From positions 137,992,029 through 138,056,028 of the forward strand of contig CM043964.1 in assembly GCA_014529385.2 (NCBI GenBank): a stretch of 64,000 nt of DNA, in the 5' to 3' direction. The translations under genes and the position numbers were made by a program. Source of the stretch: Adiantum capillus-veneris. Taxonomy: Eukaryota > Streptophyta > Polypodiopsida > Polypodiales > Pteridaceae. This document shows, piece after piece, positions 10,881 to 23,250 of the stretch (positions are counted from its first letter, which is position 1; each line of letters starts with the position of its first letter). The notes under the pieces are model-generated. The model searched no databases. It had not been told where the DNA came from and saw only the letters and a list, made by a program, of their open reading frames with translations.

Positions 10881-11571
10881 GAAGCTTTTGATAAGCTTAA
10901 GGAAAGGCTTACCTCTCAACCGGTGCTTGCACTAGCGGATCTCTCAAATCCCTTTGAGGTCCAATGTGATGCTTGTGGTGATTGCCTTGGAACTGTTTTA
11001 CTTCAAGAAGGGCATGCCATAGCATATGAGAGTCGTAGACTCAACTCAAATGAACAAGTATTGGGCATATACAAAAAGGAACTCCTAGTAGTTCTTCATG
11101 CCCTAGACTCATGGAAACATGATCTCTTGGGGACTCCATTCATTCTACGAACGGATAATCAAAGCCTCAAGTATTTCATGACGCAAACCAAACTTTTCGA
11201 CAAACAAATGAGGTGGGCAAGTTTTCTTTCACGTTTTAATTTTCATATTGCTCACATAGCTGGCAAGCATAATCAAGTGGCCGATGCTCTCTTGAGACGA
11301 CCAAAAGTAAATGTTATGTCAATAGCTACTCACAATGATCTATCTTCTATGATAGATGAGTATGCTAATGATCCAGATTTCAAGGATGTGATATCAGTCA
11401 TTGCACTAGGGAAGAAAGAAGAACCATTTACCTTACAAGCTACAAAGAAAAAGAATAATTTGCAAACAAAGAACAATTTGACGAAGTCCAACACCAGTAA
11501 TACAAAGACAAGTTTGACAACTACGAAGCAAGCATCAATGGGGGGACAAACCCTCCTACTACAAAACTAAA
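10881..11571 (+). pseudogene. RNase H domain and basic tail (copy A1)
   Basis: Ty3-type RNase H is shown by FEVQCDACGDCLGTVLLQEG, YESRRLNSNEQ, ELLVVLHALDSWKHDLLGT, RTDNQSLKYF and HIAGKHNQVADALLRR. The acidic residues of the Asp and Glu motifs are present. After FTLQ the frame runs into a Lys/Asn/Thr-rich tail of about 45 residues instead of the integrase zinc finger seen in copy A2. This marks the deletion junction. Confidence 0.9.
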
Positions 11572-11650
11572 CTAGCATAAATTTGACTAAAGATGTTCTT
11601 TCAAAAACCAATTTTGACTTTGATCCTACCACCTTGTTGCCTACCATTAT

Positions 11651-11661
11651 CAAGGGGAGGA
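11651..11661 (+). promoter_or_regulatory. Polypurine tract of copy A1
   Basis: A purine run (aaggggagga) lies just before the TG that opens the LTR-like block at 11667. This is where plus-strand priming would occur. Confidence 0.6.
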
Positions 11662-11666
11662 TATTT

Positions 11667-12524
11667 TGACATCCTAGACCTAGTCAACGTTCACTAGGCA
11701 GGATATACACAGAAAAGACCTAGTTGCCAATTCTCTAGGCATATACATCCACTCTTGGTTTCACACTACTCTCTACTACACCACCAACCCACATGCAAAC
11801 AACGGAAGGAAACTCACCAAATCATGTTAGAATGATACAAAACTTAAGGAACATCATCCCCTTACTAGGATACACCTATCCCAAATCCTCTACACTCAAA
11901 ACCCTAGCTCTAAACCCATCTACAAAAAACTCGTATAAAGACATAGCAAAATTCTAAAAGTACCCAAAATCAAAATCTATGAGTACCTATGTGTAGCTTA
12001 TGTCGCCACAATTCTAATGACTACTTGCACGCAAAAAATAGACATTATTTGATATACTTACAATTGCAAATAGCTCATAGATGCGCGAGTGCACTCGCTT
12101 CATTCCATGAGGAATTCTTGGCGTTATCACTTAGTTCTTGCCGAGGCGACAACAATGGCAAAGTCAAATCTACAATGTGACGAACGAACGGGGAGTAGGA
12201 CCAGGATGAAGCTCACACTCCCTCTCTTCCTCTCTCACACAGAGTAGACAACAACTTAAAACTTGATTATGATAAAAGTGTATTTACAAAAGTGACCTAG
12301 GTACCTTATATACTAAGGCTACCTTAGGTTAACCAAAAATAGAGTTTAAGGGGGTCAAATAGCTTGGTATTTACAACTGGGAAGTGCCATTGCATCCCGG
12401 CTTCTGTAACTAGATAGCCTACTTATTAAAAATGATGTTTATAACCATAATCCTCAGCATTCCATAACTCTCAAAAAATAAGGCTTTGTTGAGTTATGTC
12501 ATGTTGTTGACCCAATGGTCAACA
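11667..12524. mobile_element. 858-bp LTR-like block with TG...CA ends
   Basis: It begins TGACATCC and ends GGTCAACA. A polypurine tract abuts its left edge on the plus strand (copy A1). A second purine run (AGAGGGGGGGGAG, minus strand) abuts its right edge. A minus-strand TATA-like element (GTATATAAGG near 12308), followed by a purine-rich leader, favours minus-strand transcription. A plus-strand tataaag lies near 11935. The orientation and the owner element are unresolved. It does not resemble the LTRs at 25060-27182. Confidence 0.55.
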
Positions 12525-12699
12525 CTCCCCCCCCTCTGTATTAATGTCGTCCCTGACATGACCTGGTTGTCGATGTCGGTGCAGTCTTTGTTGTCGCTTT
12601 GCTGATGTAAATAAAGTATAGGTTGTGGCCTTTGCACAAGATCGTTTTGTTCGTCCAATCGGATGTACATACTCTTCACATGACTCAAGAAAATCATAA

Positions 12700-13199
<500 letters not shown>

Positions 13200-13478
13200 T
13201 ACAATGACCACCCCCCCCCCGCTACACACACAAAATCTCTCTCTCTCTCCCTCCCCCCCCCCGCTACACACACAAAATCTCTCTCTCTCTCTCTCTCTCT
13301 CCCTCCCCCCCCCATGGTAGATCATTAAATACCAAACACACACACACACACACTATCTCTATCTCTCTCTTGTTGCACATATATTCAAACTCCGTCTCTT
13401 CTTTTTTCGAATTTATAAACCATATCATACACATTTTCTCTCCCTTTCTATCTCTCTGTCTCATAGTTTGTGGAATAC

Positions 13479-13517
<39 letters not shown>

Positions 13518-13745
13518 CACACAATCTGTCCCTATGGAGCGTTCTAGAACTTGGTCTTAGTCTCTTTGTGCCTCTCTCTCTCTCTCTCTCCTCTAATAAA
13601 ATATACAAACATAAAAATTTTGCATACACATATAGTTTATAGTGTCTCTCTCTCTCTCTCTCTCCTCTTAAAATATACATACACAAAAATTCTGCATGCA
13701 CATGTAGTGTCTCTCTTTCTCACTCTCTCTCACACACACACACAC
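13200..13745. repeat. Microsatellite cluster: C-runs, (CT)n, (CA)n
   Basis: Poly-C runs near 13209, 13252 and 13306 alternate with (CT)n at 13239, 13279, 13484, 13572 and 13645 and (CA)n at 13336 and 13730. The unit cgctacacacacaaaatctc plus a CT tract is repeated twice (13220 and 13262). A sub-block with tataaaatatacatacacaaaaatt is also repeated around 13600-13700. Confidence 0.9.
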
Positions 13746-14138
13746 ATGTACCTGCACACGTGCAAAAGTAAGGCTTCTTCTCTCAAGTTGAAAAAATGAA
13801 GAGGAATAAGGTTTAGATGTAACTAAATAAAAACAAAACTCTCTCAAGCACCACACGCCGGCCCGTGGCGCTTGAGGGAGTTTTGTTTTGATATTTTTTT
13901 TGAAAAAATGACAAGTAAGTGAAGGCATCACTTGGCAAACAATTAAAATAAATTCAAACTTTTAAAAGCTTGGATCTCTAAAGTATAATACTTTGGAGTT
14001 AAACGTTTGAACTTCAAGGAAAGTTCAAGTTTTGAAAGTTAAAATATATGCTTAAAGCTAGAACCTATTTGCTTCCCATTTGTCGCCATCATCTCCCTCC
14101 CCCTCGTCTCTGCACAAGTGTTCGATATCGTAGGTGCG

Positions 14139-14140
<2 letters not shown>

Positions 14141-14221
<81 letters not shown>
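14141..14221. repeat. Compound (CT)n-(CA)n microsatellite
   Basis: About 16 CT units are followed by about 22 CA units. Confidence 0.97.
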
Positions 14222-15270
<1,049 letters not shown>

Positions 15271-15273
<3 letters not shown>

Positions 15274-16600
15274 AAACGAGAGAAAAAGACACACATACAT
15301 ACTAATTTTAAAAATAATTTAAAACAATACCTTTTGTCATTTAGATTGTGATCTTCATTTTTGTTGACTCTTGCTCGGTTTAGGTCTTGCTCGGAAAGTC
15401 TTGCTCGGAGTTTGAAACTCCTCTACTACTTCTACTTGATATATGACTTAATTAAATCCCGACAAACCCCAGTTAATTTCCCAAGTTAGTAACCTGCATC
15501 AAAAGGGATTTATCTGACATCATTCACGATAGATGACCATCGGTGAGCTATCATTGTCCATTTGTCCCCAAAATTCATACACATGATGCACAAGGTATGT
15601 AGATGGCTATCATGGCTTCAGATTTGAAAAAATAAAAATAGCCCTTAGCTTGTATTCTCTATTTATAGCCTCCTGACAAAGTTTGGCTTGATTTGAACTT
15701 GTTCTTGGCTTTCCAAGCTAAATTTCTTGGATTTCAATCTCTAAAATGACGGATGGGCATCTCTGGCACCTTATGTTCTTGTCAGTACGGTTAGTCCCTT
15801 TTGTTTGTTAGGCTTCATTAAGTCACATACAAGATAGAAGATTTACAGTATAAAGATTTACTTCCTGTATATGACCTTCTAGTCGCATGAAGTGTCTAAT
15901 AGGCAACTTTATACTTGATGGCTGCTTTCTTTTAGTCACACCTCCAACTTTCTTTGTCCTTATTGTCCATCCTGGACTTTGATGACCATTCTTTTGGCCT
16001 CATGTTGTTGTGAAGGTTGATCAACAATCTTTCCTACCTTTGACATTCTAGCCTTGTGCATATGGCTTTTGAGACATACGTTGTGAAGTTTCATCATTTT
16101 CTTGGGCCTTTTTCTCTTTGTATTGCAGCTCTTCAGTCTTTCTTCATCCGGATATGGATTTTTTTTTGTTTTTCTTAAGAAAATCGCAAAAAATGACTAA
16201 ATAAAACAAGAAATCAACTCAACCAAAAAAGAAAAATCATTCTAATATAATTCTAAACTCTATGTATATTGTACACTGTCCCTAGGGGCTCATATATGAC
16301 TTTTGTCCTCGTACTCCTCTTGTAATGCTACTATGAGGGCATATACTCTGAATTTTGTCAAGAAACCATCACAATCAAATGCAAAAGTTCAATGCAAATC
16401 AAAAAACATTTCCCTGTAATATTCATAATACTAGGTGCATATTTAGAATGCCTCCCCCCCTCCTATTTGGAGTCCTCCAAACAACAGGGTATCACCAAGG
16501 GTATGTGTTACACGATGAGATTTTTTCTCGCGTGTAGAACAATTTTTGTAGCTCTCTGTCTCTCTCGGGATGTGGCATGCAAAGGGATTGGAGGACAGTT
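15271..16600. other. No recognisable gene
   Basis: Mixed sequence with many stops in all frames. Nothing assignable beyond a run of near-repeats of ttgctcgg around 15372-15405. Confidence 0.5.
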
Positions 16601-16607
16601 TTTGCAG

Positions 16608-16677
<70 letters not shown>

Positions 16678-16830
16678 TTCTCGATGGTCTCTTTGGCGTG
16701 CACGCTAGCTGTGTTTTTGCCTTGTGATGTGCTTGCACATGTTTCCTTGCTTGGCAGTGTATGCTCTCTCTCTCTCTCTCTCTCTCTCTCCGCCATTGTT
16801 TGCACAGGCTTCCTTGCTTGGCAGCGTATG
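16601..16830. repeat. (CT)n-(TA)n and (CT)n tracts within short direct repeats
   Basis: (CT)n at 16611-16631 is followed by (TA)n to 16675. A further (CT)n at 16764-16790 is flanked by two copies of ttgcaca-ttccttgcttggcag (about 16733 and 16799). The same pattern occurs around 16540-16620 with ttttgcagctctc. Confidence 0.9.
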
Positions 16831-16899
16831 AGCCGAAGGAGTATTGCAACTGCTATTGTTGTTGTAAGCGAGGCGCCTTCCTTGGCTACTGCATAGTTG

Positions 16900-17454
16900 T
16901 CAAACATAGCATGTTGTAGGGGCTCGTAGGGGGGACAAGATCAATGATGAGGTTGTTGTCAAGGAGTAGATGCAAAGAGGGTTGCGGGGAGCAATGGGCA
17001 AAATAGCAAAAGCAGAGAGCTCCATGAAAGGGGACTCGGAGCAAACTTTATTCATTTTAAACATTTGTACATTTTCTAACTCTAGGGAAGCATTGTAAGC
17101 ATTAGCAAGGTTTAGGTTATCCTTTAATTGTATGCCTTTCATCCATTTAGCATCTTCAAAAGGATAGTTCTTAAACTTAACAAGATACCATCGGATAATC
17201 TTACCGTCTCTCAATACCTTGTGTTCATGTCGGAGGATGGACTCGAGCTGCAGCACCTCTTCTTGGTCCTTAATCTCCGGTGGGTCTTCAATAGTTGGTT
17301 CTTGAGGTGGCTCTCCTTTGTAAGGCTTTAGTAGGCTCACATGGAAAGCATTGTGTTTGAGCCAATGACTAGGAAACTTAAGTTGATAGGCCATGTCATT
17401 GATAGGTCTAAGAATTTGGAAGGGACCATAGTACCTTTTTGCTAATTTAGCATA
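16900..17454 (-). pseudogene. Integrase C-terminus with chromodomain (copy A2)
   Basis: After the stop at 17455 the same frame continues YAKLAKRYYGPFQIL, then AYQLKFPSHWLKHNAFHVSL, a typical GPF/Y module of gypsy integrases. It continues into EEVLQLESILRHEHKV... RWYLVKFKNYPFEDAKWM, a chromodomain-like fold used by chromoviruses to target methylated histone chromatin. The aromatic residues expected in the chromodomain cage are partly kept (W, Y, W). About 60 extra residues follow before the stop. Confidence 0.85.
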
Positions 17455-18474
17455 TTACTTTTGGTGTCCGGTAGGATTCTTGCTCGTCATGTGCCTCAAT
17501 TGAGCCTTGGCGAATTTAAGCAAGACCCAATCATTTTCTTTAAAGGCTTGGGCTCTTTTGTGCTTATCAACAGCAGCCTTTTGCCTTCGCTGTGAGATAG
17601 AGATAGCATCCTTAATCTTTTGGAAAGATTCTTCTCGGCTATACTCATCTGCAGTGAAGATCTTCTCGTGTACCTTAAGTAGCAGGAGACTTTTGGATCT
17701 TCCCTCAATTACCTCAAAAGGTGCTTTTCCCGTGGAGGTATGTACAGTATTATTGTAGGCATACTCCACTAAGGGTAAGTACTTCTCCCATTGGGACCTT
17801 TGATCTACTTCCGTTACGTAGGCTTTTAGTAGATCAAGGATTGTTAGGTTATCTATTTCACTTTGGCCATCCGTTTGCGGGTGATAGGCCAAAAAGAAAT
17901 TTAGCCTTGTCCCTAAATTCTCAAAGAGACCCTTCCAAAAATTGCTCGTCATTCTAGGATCTCTATCTGACACTATGGACATCGGCAATCCATGGTACTT
18001 GAAGATTTGTGATATGAAGAGGGTTTCCATTTGATGGGCTTTGATAGTCTTTTTGACAGGTATAAAATGAGCTTGTTTGCTGAACTTGTCTACTATCGTC
18101 CATATTCTCGTATTCACATGGATAGCCTTAGGTAATCCAAAGATAAAATCCATGGATATGCTCTCCCATGGTGAATTAGGGATTGGCAAAGGTTGAAGCA
18201 ATCCAGGTTGCTTCCCTCTATCAAACTTTGTCTTTTAGCATACCACACATTTAGAAACATACGCTTGTATGTTTGCTTTCATGAGAGGCCAATGGAAATA
18301 TGTTTCTATGTCCTTTAGGGTAGACTGAATCCCTCTATGCCCTGCGTAAGGAGGGGCATGAGATTCATACATTACCTTCTCACATAGTGAGTTAGTAATG
18401 CATAGTCTATTGCCATAGAGAAGATAAACATCTTGTAAAGTAAATGGTTCCTCTTTCTTCCCTAATGCAAGGGC
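17455..18474 (-). pseudogene. Integrase zinc finger and catalytic core (copy A2)
   Basis: The HHCC finger is visible (YESHAPPYAGHRGIQ then CVVC) but is followed at once by an in-frame TAA near 18238. The core begins WESISMDFIFGLPK and carries DKFSKQAHFIPV, VSDRDPRMTSNFW and YHPQTDGQSEIDN. The D, D and E of the DD-E triad all seem present. Further in-frame stops lie at 18475-18477 and 17455-17457. Integrase would insert the cDNA into the genome. Only the core segment is still open. Confidence 0.9.
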
Positions 18475-19215
18475 TTAAATCACATCTCTAAGTTCGGGAT
18501 CAATAGCGTACTCATCTATCATAGAGGATAGATCATTGTGAGTTTCAATGGAAACCGCATTGACTCTCGACTGTCTTGAGAGTGCATCGACTACTTGATT
18601 ATGCTTGCCAGCAATGTGAGAAATATGAAAATGAAATTGTGAAAGGAAATTCGCCCACCTTATTTGTTTGTCGGAGAGCTTGGTCTGCGTCATGAAGTAC
18701 TTAAGGCTTTGGTGATCCGTCCGTAGAATGAAATGAGTCCCCAATAAATAGTGCTTCCACGATTCTAAGGCATGTAGAACTGCGAGAAGTTCCTTTTCAT
18801 ATATGCATGGATCTTGCTCAACAAGGTCGAGCCTTCGACTTTCATAGGCTATGGCGTGCCCTTCTTGGAGCAAAACAGCTCCAAGGCAATCACCACAAGT
18901 GTCACATTGGACCTCAAATGGCTTTGAGAGACCTGGCAGTGTAAGCACAAGTTGAGAGATAAGCTTTTCTTTCAGCTTTTCGAAAGCATTGTTCTCCTTT
19001 GCAGACCATGTATACCTAACGTTTTTCTTTGTTAGGTCATGCAATGGTCTCACGATTTGTGAGAACTTTTCTATGAAGCGTCTATAGTATGCACACATAC
19101 CTATAAAGCTTCTTAGTTCATGTAGATTCCTTGGATTAGGCCATCCTTTTATTACCTCTAGCTTTGATGGATCCATTTGGATGCCATCTTGAGAGATAAT
19201 GTGACCTAATTACTG
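18475..19215 (-). pseudogene. RT thumb and RNase H (copy A2)
   Basis: The open stretch reads MDPSKLEVIKGWPNPRNLHE, RSFIGMCAYYRRFIEKFS, then RNase H motifs FEVQCDTCGDCLGAVLLQEG, YEKELLAVLHALESWKHYL, RTDHQSLKYF and HIAGKHNQVVDALSR. It is better preserved than the same region in copy A1. Upstream the frame meets a TAA near 19214. Confidence 0.92.
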
Positions 19216-19653
19216 AATCTCAATTAAGAAAAAATCACTTTTCTTTCGATGAATATAAATCTTATTCTCTTGTAAGACTTGAAATATTACCTAGAGGTAC
19301 TACTTGTGTTCGTCTAATGGATTAGAGTAGATGATTATATCATCAAAGAACAGTCCAATAAAGGTTTGGTGAGGCCAAAAGGCATGACAATGTAAACGTA
19401 GTGTGAAATGCGGTCTTTACAATGTCTTGATCAACTCTCCTTATTTGATGGTAGCCACTTTTTAGGTCAATCCTATTGAAGTAGGTCGACCCTTGCAGCT
19501 TATCAATAGGTCTGCTACCCGTGGAATGGGAAACCTATTCTTGATAGTGATCCTATTTAGTGCTCTATAGTCGACACACATATGATATGTGCCGTCTTTC
19601 TTTTGCAGTAATAACACAAGTGAACAAAATGGAGATGAGCTAGGCCTAACCAT
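19216..19653 (-). pseudogene. RT fingers/palm, frameshifted (copy A2)
   Basis: It starts at VRPSSSPFCSLVLLLQKKDG and VDYRALNRITIKNRFPIP. The palm is then broken: a frame change near 19500 is followed by KSGYHQIRR, and a ~70-bp deletion removes the segment between MPFGLT and the FFDD box. The FFDDIII codons survive in another frame near 19350. Confidence 0.85.
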
Positions 19654-19662
19654 TCAATAACA

Positions 19663-20750
19663 ATGGGGGTGGAAGAAGAGTGGTATAATCAATCGACACC
19701 GATCCCTATAGAGCCTATGTATCAAGAAACTACGGATACAACACCGGTCTATTTCATTGCAAACCAGGGAGCTAGGCCACCTATGATCAAACCAATGTCC
19801 AAATCAAAAATCAAAAACTGCCATAACTACAGAGTGGATGACTATTGGAAAAATGAATGTCCTAAACCAGATAAGAATGTGAGACCTATAGAGGCATATT
19901 GGGGAGCATGTGGATACAAGGGTGGACACTTTCTTGAAGACTACCAAGAAATCCAGTGAGCAAAGGGAAGATCCTCATAAATGTAGATCAAGTCGTGCCA
20001 AGTAGTTCTTCAGAAGGGAAACTGGCAATTCTTACTCGAGTAGTGACTTGAGTACAAGCCAAGGGGAATAAGCAAAAGAATGCAAGTGGATCTGACAAAT
20101 CCAACAATTCCTCCAAAAACAACAAGAAAGAAAGATGCAAATGATATGAGCTCAAGAGACAAAAACTACAAAAGGATTTTGAAGGGAAGATACAGAAGGA
20201 GGTAGAGAAAAAGATGCAGACTCTTTCAATAGACTTTAAAGAACGTGAACCTAAATCAGCTGGATCGGTGTTGATCACTAAAAGTTACAAAGCAATCAAT
20301 GCAACCTTGGAAGACTTTTAAGCTAGATAAACATTCGGTCAAACATTGAAAACCAAATGGAAAAACTATCCAGCACCTGATATGGAAGCAACCAGATTAT
20401 AAGCTTACAAGAATCTAGTGCAAATCACATAATTCCTGCTAGAGAAACAAAAAACTTAGTTGAAAGTCATAGGAAAACCAGTGGAACATGAGACCGAAAC
20501 CATTAGAGAAAAAGCTCAAGAAAAGGGTGAGTTGGAAACCTTGGAGAACAATGACACACAATCACCTTAATTGATAGTTCTGTGAGGAAGGGTGGGACGG
20601 AGTGCTCATAGTCAAAGAAGATTGGCCAAACCACCTGTGGGAACAGGTTAAGGAAGAAAAAGACAAGAAATTGACTCTCAAATCAGCACGACTTGAAGAA
20701 GTTCGGTTAGATAAACCACCCATGGAAGTAGGTGAACGGTGTCATGCCAC
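19663..20750 (+). pseudogene. gag/protease-junction remnant of another LTR retroelement
   Basis: A 98-residue opening frame contains two degenerate zinc-knuckle-like runs, CHNYRVDDYWKNECP and ACGYKGGHFLEDY, where CCHC residues have become Tyr. Beyond 19959 the same style of hydrophilic sequence continues with stops: VVPSSSSEGKLAILTR, then a Lys/Ser/Asn-rich part and EKKMQTLSIDFKERE. Such basic stretches with a V-x-T-R phrase lie between gag and protease in plant gypsy elements. The assignment is tentative. It abuts copy A2 at a sharp boundary. Confidence 0.4.
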
Positions 20751-21269
20751 TCCGCTTCTATGACAAGAAAATGAGCAAAGGAATGCCAATCAGGTGTATT
20801 TGAATCCTGCATGATTGTTCAGCAGTTATAAGGGCTTGCTAACAAGCCAATTTTTAAGGTAAAAGTGTGCCAGATGCGGCTCAAAGGGCCAAAATATGTC
20901 TTGGTAATGCTAAAAAATGAGTATGCTTGAAGTGGTCATAGCTGGATTTTTATTAATCAAAGTTGAAGTACTTGAAGGGCTCTACATGCCTGTCTTTACG
21001 GCTCGTCAATCGGAGCTACAGATAAGAAGTTATGACAGTTTTAAGTTGAGTCAGTAGCAGATCCGTACCGGATTGAGCACCTGCTGATAAAAGGTCAAAG
21101 ATGAAAGGAATGCATGGGCCCGAAGTGCTCACTTCCAGGAGCATATCGGTCTTTTCAGTTCATCAATCGGGGTTTCGGTTGGCAAGATATGGCCAGTTTA
21201 AGTATCACAGGGGGCCGGGTTCGAACCGCCCTGGTCGCCCTGATCAGTCAAATTCATCTGGCTTAATGG

Positions 21270-21690
21270 AGTGCGGTGCCCGATATGTATGCCAAATGTG
21301 GGCCAATGCGGAAGCATTTTTTATAATATATCTAATGCCTAGCCTTGACAGACACTGATACTTGCATCTTGGAATCCATGGTGCCATTCAACACACTAGA
21401 GTGGGCAGTAGAATTCATGATGGTATTGCTAATCAGTGGATGTGGGAAAATGATGTCATGGAGGCAATGCCTTAGCCGATATGTATGCCACAAGTGGTGC
21501 TCGTACGAAAGCACATGATGTTTTTTATGAGCTTTCATTTAAAAATGTACTTTTTGAAGAGCATTGGTTTCGAGATATGCCCAAAATGGCCACGGCAACG
21601 AGGCTCTGGCTTATTTTCACCATGTGCGAAGGGAAGGCCTTTCTCCTAATGCATTCATCCATGCTTGCCAAACTAATACGAGGGAGACAG
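21270..21690 (+). pseudogene. PPR-repeat protein fragments (PLS-class-like)
   Basis: Two partial pieces are visible. Near 21270 the DNA reads DMYAKCGPMRK. From about 21475 it reads DMYATSGARTKAHDVF, and after a frame change SRYAQNGHGNEALAYF, then REGLSPNAF. These are hallmark phrases of plant organelle RNA-editing PPR proteins, where the consensus is DMYAKCG...A, GYAQNGHGxEAL and GxxPNxVTF. Frameshifts and stops break it. The scrap may have been carried by a retroelement, since LTR-like sequence follows. Confidence 0.75.
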
Positions 21691-21956
21691 CCCAAGGACC
21701 CAAGGGATGGCCGCCCAAGCAATCAAATAAGGGTTTTATTGTGTGTGAACAAAAAGAAAGAAAAAAGAACATGGCGTGGCGGCAGCGAAGGAATCACAGT
21801 TAGGATGGAGCATTGCTCGCGTCGGCCAAACGGCTACTCGGATGAGAGAGCTTGTGAAGTGAAGAATGACCAAGAAGCCATGGTGCACGCATTCGGAGCA
21901 AGTTGCGACAGTTTCCGAGTCCGTCCAAATCCGTCTGCCATGTCATCAGGAGGGGG

Positions 21957-21984
21957 TACCCATTAGCGACATCGCTAATGGGTA
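21957..21984. repeat. Perfect 13-bp palindrome
   Basis: tacccattagcga and its exact reverse complement are separated by 2 bp. A purine-rich run (aggaggggg) directly precedes it, as at a polypurine tract/LTR border. Confidence 0.85.
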
Positions 21985-22700
21985 GGCTCCTTTTAGCAAG
22001 GAACTTGGCTCATGCAAAATATAAAAGGGGAAAGATGCGGCTCTCTTAAGCTCTAGTGTTCTTTTTTAGAATCCTCTTCTCCTTTCATGAGCTCTCTCTC
22101 TGGGAGAAGAAGCCTAAACTCTCATTAATCAAGCTTAAGCCTGATTTCTTAATTTCTGAAGCCAAGCCAAGCATAAGCTCGGATCTCTTAAGCTCTTCTG
22201 CCAAGCCAAAGTCAGGCTTAAGCCTAATATCATAAGCCGAGCATAATCTCGCATAAGCTCGGATCTCTTAAGCTATCTCCATAAGCCAAGCCTAATCGAA
22301 GGTATTCAAAATCCTCTTGAGCTCTAATCCGCAATCATAAGCCAAGCCTAATCAAAGGTATTCAAAATCCTCTTGAGCTCTAATCCTCAATCATAAGCCA
22401 AGCCAGGTTAAGCCAAATTTCATGAAGCTTCCTTAAGCCGTGCGTAATCACAAACTCATAACCCAAGCCTAATACTAATCTCGCCTAAGCCATAATCTTA
22501 AGCTCTGCAAGCCAAAATCTCCAAGCCATTAATCCAAAATTAAGCCGGCACCCTTAAATCGAATCGGGCCAACCAAGGCCATTGGAGTTGAAGGCAGAAG
22601 TTAGTCCAAGGTAGTTTCTACTGACTGTCTTGAATAACACCTGGATTGAGACAGGTTAACCTTGTAAAGAGCATAAAAATTTCCATTAACATTTGATTAA
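21985..22700 (+). mobile_element. LTR-like promoter region with short tandem repeats
   Basis: A TATA box (tataaaaggg at 22020) is followed by a C/T-rich leader and many aagcc(a)aagcctaa variants. A 56-bp unit starting ataagccaag is repeated at 22281 and 22337 and partly again at 22393. Together with the purine run at 21951 this looks like U3-R-U5 of an LTR. No second copy exists in the window, so it could be a solo LTR. I cannot place its ends. Confidence 0.4.
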
Positions 22701-22779
22701 GCATGGATACTATTGTTTATTAGGCTTAAGCTAAACTGTCTGTTTTGAGCTTTGTTCCCATTAATTGTGTCTATTGCAA

Positions 22780-23140
22780 CTCTTTTCCCCGCACCTCTCA
22801 CAGCCAGGGGCCTAGTGCCTTCCCGGCTCACCTTTCGAATACTTATCCCCCCAAAACGGTCCTTGTATGGAGATTGGGGATCAAAGAAATCAGGCTCTAC
22901 AAAAGTTGGACTGTTGCGGACACTGTCTTCTAACCTAGGTGAGAATGAGGAAAAATAGATGGTATGCAAAACGACGAAACTAAATAGGCAAAAACAAAAT
23001 GATGTGGCTAATTTGCAATTCATTATGTCAACATCAATTCATTCCACAATCACTTTGGGTGAGCTTTTGAAGCTAAGACCACACCTATGGGGAGATTTTC
23101 AAACCACCATGGAAAAGATGAGTTAAAGCGAGTATCTTAA
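22780..23140 (+). pseudogene. gag-protease region scrap of retroelement family C
   Basis: Short frames LYGDWGSKKS and, in another frame, TITLGELLKLRPHLWGDF match the better-preserved copy at 53246-53740 (LYGDWGSKNS; TLTLGELLRLKPNLWSDF) in the same order and spacing class. Stops and frame changes break it. The family is defined here only by these two copies. Confidence 0.6.
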
Positions 23141-23163
23141 ATGAACCTGGAAAAATTACAAAA

Positions 23164-23250
23164 CCATTAGGGAATTTTGGAGGTCATTTGGAGGGCCTTC
23201 TAAGAAAATACAATTTTTTGTCTTCTCTCTCTAGAAAATTGGTGTGCTAA
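23164..23250 (+). repeat. Single end of the foldback family seen at 35015-35889
   Basis: gattttggaggtcatttggagggccttctaag-type sequence followed by ctctctctagaaaatt matches the terminal ~85 bp of the palindrome at 35015-35889. I find no opposing arm downstream, so this is a truncated copy. Confidence 0.65.

Larger units (their letters stand above)
8898..11666 (+). mobile_element. Ty3/gypsy retrotransposon copy A1, degenerate, integrase deleted
   Basis: Order on the plus strand: leader, gag start (9215), protease, reverse transcriptase, RNase H, basic tail, then a polypurine tract (11652-11660). Integrase and chromodomain, which should follow RNase H in this family (compare copy A2), are missing. 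The protease-to-RNase H part is one reading frame interrupted by five stop codons. The 5' LTR is absent, being cut at the MITE edge. Confidence 0.9.
16900..19653 (-). mobile_element. Ty3/gypsy chromovirus-type copy A2, truncated in RT
   Basis: On the minus strand from 19653 down: RT, RNase H, integrase zinc finger, integrase core, then a chromodomain-like C-terminus. RT and RNase H match copy A1 nearly residue for residue (for example VDYRALNRITIKNRFP and YESRRL), so the two copies belong to one family in opposite orientation. The 5' part (leader, gag, protease and the first part of RT) is missing. The break falls exactly at the Met of GMVRPSSSPF. No LTR is seen at the 3' end. Confidence 0.92.

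Noticed and set aside
22697-23023. 108-codon minus-strand frame with a hydrophobic stretch
   Set aside because: Antisense to the family C gag scrap, so a shadow frame.
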